Positions 57,856-64,000 of a stretch of 64,000 bases of DNA are shown piece by piece. The notes under the pieces were generated by a model, which searched no databases, had not been told where the DNA came from, and saw only the letters and a list, made by a program, of their open reading frames with translations. Position numbers and translations under genes: made by a program. Positions within the stretch are counted from its first letter, which is position 1, and each line of letters opens with the position of its first letter. The DNA comes from Undaria pinnatifida (taxonomy: Eukaryota; Sar; Phaeophyceae; Laminariales; Alariaceae): the NCBI GenBank assembly GCA_012845835.1, contig JABAKD010000005.1, positions 3,829,655 to 3,893,654 of the forward strand, in the 5' to 3' direction.

Positions 57856-57934
57856 AAGGACAAAAAAAAGTACACGTTGGCAAAAGAAAAAAAAAAGACG
57901 AAGCGATGTGTTTGCGACGTACCAACTTTGGTCG

Positions 57935-58050
57935 GGTAGGAGCTGGGTCTACCTAGGAAAATATACAATAATAGTATTGAAGCCGTCGAAACGTCAAGTT
58001 GGGTAGGACTTGGGTAGGGAAATATCCAACAATAGTATTGAAACCCTCGA
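57935..58050 (+). repeat. ~70-bp direct repeat, two copies
   Basis: GGTAGGAGCTGGGTCTACCT..GGAAAATATACAATAATAGT and ATTGAAGCCGTCGAA recur at 58003 as GGTAGGACTTGGGTA. Confidence 0.7.
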
Positions 58051-58106
58051 ACCTCACAATCCAAGGCCAACCACACCCACGAAAAATCAGCGTATGCCGG
58101 GCGTTC

Positions 58107-58275
58107 CACGAGTCAGATTACGTCTTGCGGGTCGGGCCGGGTCAAGGTGACCCGGCCCCACCCGGAACATATTAGAAAACTTCCTGACCTGACCCGACCC
58201 CACGCGACGAGGTAAGATTTTCAACACCTCCTGACCCGATCCGCGGCCCGGGTCACGACCCGTGAAAAACTCTGA
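58107..58275. mobile_element. hAT-like element, GGGTC family, short copy
   Basis: Right end CGGGTCACGACCCGTGAAAA and CTCTG (inverse CAGAGTTTTTCACGGGTCGT); left GTTCCACGAGTCAGATTACG. Interior CCGGGTCAAGGTGACCCGG palindrome and CTGACCCGACC. Confidence 0.55.
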
Positions 58276-58420
58276 AAGAAATGGGCGAGAAACACGTTTT
58301 CCTGTGTACCAGGTACCTTTTTTTTCAACATCTCACCTATTTTTTTCGTGGGTTGATTCGCCTTAGTCTTTTTTGCGTCTTTTTCCAACCCAACATATGT
58401 TGGAAATCGCAAACACCGTA

Positions 58421-59125
58421 AGACCAACTACTATGGAAAATATTTTGAGCGGTTATTTCTCTTTAACCGGGATCTCCGACGCCAAAAATAAAAACCATCC
58501 ACCATGGGACCAGAAATCATCGTTATTTCTGGGTTCACAAATAATCGAAGCCAGAAATCAGCGGATCTGGTGATTTTTGGGCCCAGAAATGACAGCTCTT
58601 CCAATCTCTCAGAACTGGGATTATTTGACTTTTGGATACTACCTCGTACCAAGTATCACATGTCACATGTCACCACTGCCTACTCTGTACCTGGTATGAT
58701 ACCTGTATGCTGTACACGTGCCCCATCACCCACAACAAGGAGTCACAAAACACACATACTACAGCACACCGCGCTTGTTGTGTGCGAGACAGAGCTTCGT
58801 CCTCACACAAACGCGACAGCAGCAGCACCACCATCAAAACCACCACAGCAGCACCACACCAGCACCACACCAGCAGCACAGCAGCAGAGACAGCAGCAGA
58901 GGCGGCGGTGGCCTGACGTCGCCGGCGACAATGTACGTGCCAGATTTTCAAAAATAAAGGCAAACCGCAAAACAAGACCCACCAATTCAAAATAAACCAT
59001 TTTCCAAAAATCAGAAGCCATAATGGACGCCCCTTATTTCTCTTGCAGTTATTTCTGGAGCCTCAAAACTAGAAAAATAGTCGCCAGAAATAATCGCTCA
59101 AATTTTTTCCATAATAGTAGGCCTA
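58421..59125. mobile_element. TIR element (~700 bp)
   Basis: ACTATGGAAAATATTTTGAGCG-GTTATTTCT and AGAAATAATCGCTCAAATTTTTTCCATAATAGT are inverted over about 35 bp. Internal CCAGAAATNATCG motifs repeat. CAGCAGCACCACACC microsatellite inside. No transposase. Confidence 0.68.
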
Positions 59126-59191
59126 ATGACATAAAAAAGGAAAAAAGAAAAAAATCTTGTCCAAGAGCAACGAAGCGGAACGACCACAGGC

Positions 59192-59936
59192 TGGTTCAAG
59201 TGAAGAAAAACATATTCTGTCCCCACGACTGTCGCTCGCAGTATCTAGTCAAAGAGCGAATATTTGATATCATGCTGACCCCCCAGGCCAGTGGAAGAGG
59301 GTGACATGTCCAGCTTCTTTTAACGACCTCGGGCGGTCTCTAGGAGTGAAACTCGTATCGACCAATGACAGGCCTTCATTTTTTTCAAAAATATTTCGGG
59401 CATGTTCCAAGCGGAGGCGAGTAAAAATACTGCGCCGTATTGTGCACGAACCGGTTGGAGGTACTCCAAGGCATGTCTGTAGATTTTTTCGCGCAAAAAA
59501 TCGAAGACCTGACCTGCCTGTGTTCGACATGAAGCATAATCTAGCGAAAAAAACGGATCCTGCCCTAAAGCCAAGTCATTTGAAGCAAATAACGTATCCA
59601 ACTCCTTTTACGCATACCAGTCCAAATGTCCACGCCGTTTATCAGAGATAGACCCTGAAATTTAAAACACGTGTTCTACATGCCCATCCCGAGGTCTGAC
59701 CATCGATTTTTTTTCTTTCTTGATTTTTCTCGCCGAAAATATTAGGGCTAAGGTGGTCCACTTTTTTCGAAAAATCTCAACTGATAACAAATCAGGCAAA
59801 AAAAAAATCGATAGGTGAGGTCTTCGCAATGACACATAGAAGATGTGCGTGCAAAATTTCACGGTCTGAATCGAAAAAACGGCGTGGACATTCGCCAGGG
59901 AATAAATTTGGGGGTTTTAACGTCAACCAGCCTGTA
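59192..59936 (-). mobile_element. Long TIR element (~745 bp), copy 2
   Basis: CAGGCTGGTTCAAGTGAAGA and TTTTAACGTCAACCAGCCTG are the termini, inverted over 12-14 bp. Inverted relative to 45050-45815. Confidence 0.72.
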
Positions 59937-60190
59937 TGAACGGACCGAAGCGAAGCAGCATATATGGAGTGAACGGTAACGAAACCGAGCTGACACGAAA
60001 CACATTAAAGCGGCGCGAACCGCACCGAAGAGCAACCAACGAAGCACGTGGCGAGGAGGGGTCGCATTCGCGTCCTGATTGAAAATAAGACAGACTGGAA
60101 AAACGAAGGTAAGACATATCAAAGCGGAACAACACGAAACGGAACGGAACGAAACTGAATGGACCGCTAAAAACAGCAACGTAAAACGAA
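59937..60190 (+). repeat. Degenerate CGAAA/CGGAA pentamer region
   Basis: GAACGGACCGAAGCGAAGC and GAAACGGAACGGAACGAAAC words; related to the array at 56.6 kb. Confidence 0.5.
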
Positions 60191-60509
60191 ATTAAGTGTA
60201 CACCACCATCCCCCACAGGCTTACACTGGCATTCCATGACATTTTTTTTGTGGGGTTCAAACGTTTGGTTGTTGGAGTTCCACCTAGTTGGCGAGGCGTT
60301 ACAATCAAAGATTAAACTAAAAACTAAAAAATATGTTGATGCTTTTCACGAATACCTGTCCGCCCCGATGTGTTTGTCGAGGAGGCGATACCATGCCCCA
60401 AGAAAAACCCCGTTGAGCACGACACCCAGTAGCCCCACCTTAACACTTCGCGTGTAATCCACGCTCTTCGTCCTGCATACACCACGACGGGCGCATGTTA
60501 GCAGACGGG

Positions 60510-61168
60510 TGGGATGGGATGATATGGGATGGAATGGAATGGGATGGAATAGGATGGGATGGGATGGGATGGGGTGAGGTGGTATGGGATGGTATGGGAT
60601 GGGATGGGATCGGATGGGGTGGGATGATAACGTACGGGATGTGATGGGATGTAATGGGATGGAATGGGATGGAATGGTATGGTTTGGTATGGTATGGTAC
60701 CGTACGGTACGGTACGGTATGGTATGGTATGGATTGATACGGTACGGTATGATATGGTATGGTATTGTATGAGGTATGGTATGGTATGGTTTGTTGTGGT
60801 ATGGTGTGGTTCGGGACGGGATAGGATGGGATCGTAATAGAGTATAGGGTGGAATGGAATGGGCTGGGATGGGACGGGGTGGGACGGGACGGGGTGGGAT
60901 GGATTATGATGGGATGGGGTGGAAGGAGATGGAATCGGAAGGGATAGGATGGGATGGGATGGGATGGGATGGGATGGGATGGGATGGGATGTATGGGATG
61001 GGGTGGGATGATAACGTATGGGATGGGGTGGGATGATAACGTACGGGATGTGATGGGATGTAATGGGATGGGATGGGATGGAATGGGGTGGGGTGGGGTG
61101 GGATGGGATGGGATGGGATGGGATGGGATGGGATGGGATGGGATTGGATGGGACTGGATGATATGGTT
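60510..61168 (+). repeat. GGGAT pentamer array
   Basis: TGGGATGGGA iterations with a GGTAT/GGTAC block at 60680-60800 and a ~90-bp higher repeat (GATAACGTACGGGATGTGATG at 60625 and 61031). Confidence 0.95.
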
Positions 61169-61569
61169 GAAACGGGAGTATAACGTGTCGGATATATCTT
61201 ACAGGGGTCGGGCTTTTGACGCACGCAGTGCATTACAGCAGTAGAGGACACGTACAATGAAAAAATAAGGTAACAGGAGAAGCAGGCTGACGCTTACAGG
61301 GATAACATATGTCCGGGAGCCGTCACACTGAAGCTAGCGTAGAACGCACCATCTCCCCACTCCGCAATCAGCCTGCGTGGGTTAATATTTACGTGGTACG
61401 TTTCTTGTTAGGTGTCCTGCATTATTGTATTTTGCGTTTTATTAATAGGAGGCACTTCCTGGTGGGGTAAACGTACGGGCGCAGATGCGACTCCCTCACT
61501 GTTGTATCCTTAGGAAAGCTTCCTGTATTATTCTTGTGTCACGGAAACACTGGGCGCTATTAACCACGC
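61169..61569. other. No supported feature
   Basis: Unique-looking sequence between the pentamer array and the next ORF relic. Confidence 0.4.
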
Positions 61570-61763
61570 TACAAACCCGTAGAAAAAGCAATTGCATGCT
61601 CAACTTTTCCCTGTACGTACACGCCTTCAAAGACATGTGAAACCCTTTTATCCACATACATACCCAACGTTCTCGGTCCTAAGCCTTTGCTAGGCTCCCA
61701 GGACAAAATATCATAAATATCTCCGTTCCCCTCGCCGCCTCGGCAAGGCATGCTGCGAGGCAT
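61570..61763 (-). pseudogene. KRVSHVFEG-type ORF relic, copy 2
   Basis: GDIYDILSWEPSKGLGPRTL, GMYVDKRVSHVFEGVYVQGK, VEHAIAFSTGL. Open for 64 codons and shared in part with 11.8-12.0 kb. Unknown function. Confidence 0.4.
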
Positions 61764-61811
61764 GCCTTATCAGGCTTGTAACGAGCTGGGTAGTTATCGA
61801 TATAGATCCAT

Positions 61812-61900
61812 AGACGCGTTCCACGATAGAGGTCCGTAGCACTTTTTGAGGCGTTTTTCATGGGTGACGGGGGCTCCTTAGCCCAAAGTTTCGGAATGTG
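61812..61900 (-). mobile_element. MITE-1 end fragment
   Basis: GACGCGTTCCACGATAGAGG, TTTTTGAGGCG, GTGACGGGGGCTCCTTAGCC. Confidence 0.55.
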
Positions 61901-62179
61901 TTCGTGCTGCTGCGGTTTCAGTTACTGGTCTGCAGATATTTGGTCTTTCGCAGTACATGCGGAAGCGTTATCGATATCTACAAGGGCTCCGCATGGGTCC
62001 CGGCGATTCGGGTGGGGCAGGGCAGCACTTCGAACTGTTAGATTCAACACTTGATAGAGTAAAAAAAGGCACCCCACACACAATCATAGTCTACGCGTAC
62101 AGTATGTAAGGTAATGCCAAGAGTTCGATATAGACTAACAATCATGACAATGTACTACTATTAATAGCTACCGTTTTTT

Positions 62180-62587
62180 AAGTGAATCTGATTGCGAGCT
62201 TCATCAGATTTCGATCGGATAAATCGGAGCACACGCCGACTGACCCTTTAGCCTGGCGACGAAACGTGTCGAGTGCGTTTCTTATATGATCTTTGGACTC
62301 AATCAAGCATCCGGGGCCAGCAAGGTGACTGACCACGTCTGCTGCGTGTTCTCTTTGTAGCCACTGAGAGGCGCGCACTGAGCCAACCTCTGAAAAATAC
62401 CATGCATGATAGAATAGTATAATCTAGATCCAAGCCTCCCAGATAGACTGTCTGTGTGTTCTCTGATCGTGGAAAGACGTGCTGACGGTTTCCAGGAGCC
62501 AAACACGGTGGTATCGCTTCCTTCGTCATTCAACTCCTCGAATGCTGTTGAAATTCTGCTGCGTGTTGCTCGCTGTAGATCGCTCAC
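62180..62587 (-). pseudogene. Frameshifted coding-like region, unrecognised
   Basis: The first block reads SDLQRATRSRISTAFEELND, GSDTTVFGSWKPSARLSTIR and GRLGSRLYYSIMHGIFQRLA; near 62370 the frame passes to RASQWLQREHAADVVSHLAG, PGCLIESKDHIRNALDTF, SVGVCSDLSDRNLMKLAI. Good protein composition on both sides suggests one gene or element ORF with a shift. Confidence 0.35.
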
Positions 62588-62739
62588 TTCTTGTAGATGC
62601 AGTACACGACTACAGCGCTTACGGTTTTGACAGTTACGAATTTCAGGCTCGACTTTTTTTTAGACGAAAACAAAAAATATGTAATTTTTGTCTGATCATA
62701 TATTGGCCAGGATTCATACACAAAGTACGCGTCACCCGG

Positions 62740-63900
62740 ACACGACAGGGTCACATCCCGGGATCGGAATCCATCTACACATCTACAACTCCGACAACCC
62801 GGGGACGAAAGCGGATATCTTCCGGGTTGATACCTCCTCACACGGTGTGGAAATCTCAACCCCACCGGCCGATCCCTGATTGGCGGGGGTTCGTATGTTG
62901 AGCCAGCTCCACCTCGGGAGGATAGGGTCCCATCCCCGGTCCAGAGATCCTTCCATATCTCCAAAAATTCGACCGACTTGGGAAGAACACCGAGCTTTCT
63001 CGGGTCGACACCGCCCCGCACGGAGGAAACGTCCATCCCGGTGGCTAATCACTCATTGGTTCGAGCTCCACAGCGTTGTCCTAGGCGGATAGAGGCCCAT
63101 CAACGGGGGGCATTTCCGTCGCACACGGGGAAGATAGGGTCTCATCCCCGTTTCACAACCTCCCCGAATCTCTACGGCTCCAAAAACGCGGGAACAATAA
63201 CGATGACCTCCCGTATCGACACCGCCCCGCGGGGCGTGAAGCGCCAACTATATTGGCTTGCCGCTGATTGGCTGGGGCTCGGACATAAGGGCAGCGCCAC
63301 CACGGGAGGATAAAGTCCCAAGCCTGTTTCAGAAATACTGGCAAACCGGAGACGATAACCAATTTCTCCCGCGGGTCGACACAGTAGCTCCGCATGATGC
63401 TGTGACAACCATCTATTCACATTGGCTAATCGTTGGTTGGCTGTGCAGCGCGTAGAGCCAGAGACACCCGGGGAGGGTATAGGCCAGCCAATGGGGGGGG
63501 GCGTTCCGACGCGCCCAGCGAGGACAGGGCTCTATCCCCGTTCCAGGAATCCTTCCATACCCCATCAACCCCAACAAACCGGGGACGAAAACCGACTTCT
63601 CCCGGGTCGACACCACACCGCACGGTGTGGAATCCCTAGCTAGATGAGTGAGGTTCGTATACAACGCTAGCACCACAGAAAAGGGTCCAACCCCCGGTTC
63701 AGAAATCCTTCGAGGTATTTACAACTAGCAAAAAATGGGGCAACTCGCACTGCTGAATTTTTATTCGTATTGCCCCAACCCCGGCACGCGGACATTTCAT
63801 TCGACCCCCTGCCTCGATACCGCCCTGCACAGTGTAGCCCAACCCCCGGGTATTCGATTGATCGGCTCGGCTGGGGTTCGCGGATAGAGGAAACCGCCAC
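62740..63900 (+). repeat. Satellite with alternating ~176/~213-bp spacing
   Basis: The core (A/G)TCCCATCCCCGGTTCAGAAA, TCCTTCCATA, CGGGGACGAAAACCGACTTC, TCCCGGGTCGACACCGCCCC, GCACGGTGTGGAA and GATTGGCTNGGG occurs six times, starting near 62753, 62929, 63142, 63317, 63531 and 63686. Diverged; overlapping short frames on both strands are artefacts. Confidence 0.8.
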
Positions 63901-64000
63901 TCACCAAGAAGTTCAGCAAGTTCAAAGACTATCATCTCATACTGGCCTGTGATTAGAGAAGATATACATGGACCAATTGCATACTTCAGTCCAGAACGAG

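Overview
The window is eukaryotic, repeat-dominated nuclear DNA. The only convincing gene has a dozen short exons with near-canonical splice sites, spread over at least 34 kb. The other recognisable proteins are decayed retrotransposon pieces. The short GAF exons, kilobase introns, balanced base composition and several recurring peptide signatures (LTADV, YLVRFLDDPGPIK, KRVSHVFEG) suggest to me a stramenopile, most likely a brown alga of the Ectocarpus type. That assignment is inference from recollection, not a search result.

Layout. 1-389: a miniature LTR element (TRIM). 1.0-2.0 kb: tandem 190-bp repeats. 3.7-37.9 kb: a plus-strand gene encoding a GAF-domain protein, probably part of a cyclic-nucleotide phosphodiesterase-like or other multi-GAF signalling protein. 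Twelve exons join without a stop into 503 codons, and the 3' part lies outside what I can follow. Its introns hold most of the transposons, and three of its exons (3, 4 and 10) have degenerate nearby copies. 39.7-43.9 kb: an expanded GGGTC array inside a hAT-like element, then a LINE 3' half and its poly-C-tailed SINE-like partner. 46.3-49.3 kb: a broken Ty1/copia element on the minus strand. 51.6-54.8 kb: a second, more decayed LINE copy split by hAT-type and other elements. 56.5-57.9 and 60.5-61.2 kb: pentanucleotide arrays. 62.7-63.9 kb: a satellite.

Mobile elements. At least eight non-autonomous DNA-element families can be told apart by terminal inverted repeats and target duplications. 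MITE-1 (CGTGCTACGATAGAGGT ends, about 270 bp) has about twenty copies; MITE-2 and MITE-3 have five or six each. There are also a piggyBac-like TTAA mini-element of about 82 bp, Tc1/mariner-like TA elements, two hAT-like families and two long-TIR families. They are nested repeatedly, which gives a readable insertion order. Retroelements are a LINE and a SINE-like family B that share a 3' tail and end in poly-C instead of poly-A, a second short A-tailed SINE-like family, copia, a solo LTR and the TRIM.

Recurring theme. Several elements carry private internal tandem expansions (74 bp in a piggyBac-like copy, 53 bp in a MITE-3 copy, GGGTC in hAT copies, CAA at a LINE tail), and many of the longest arrays have a 5-bp unit. 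The best candidates for something undescribed are the poly-C-tailed LINE/SINE partnership, the TRIM with tRNA-like promoter boxes, and the exon-echo structure of the GAF gene.
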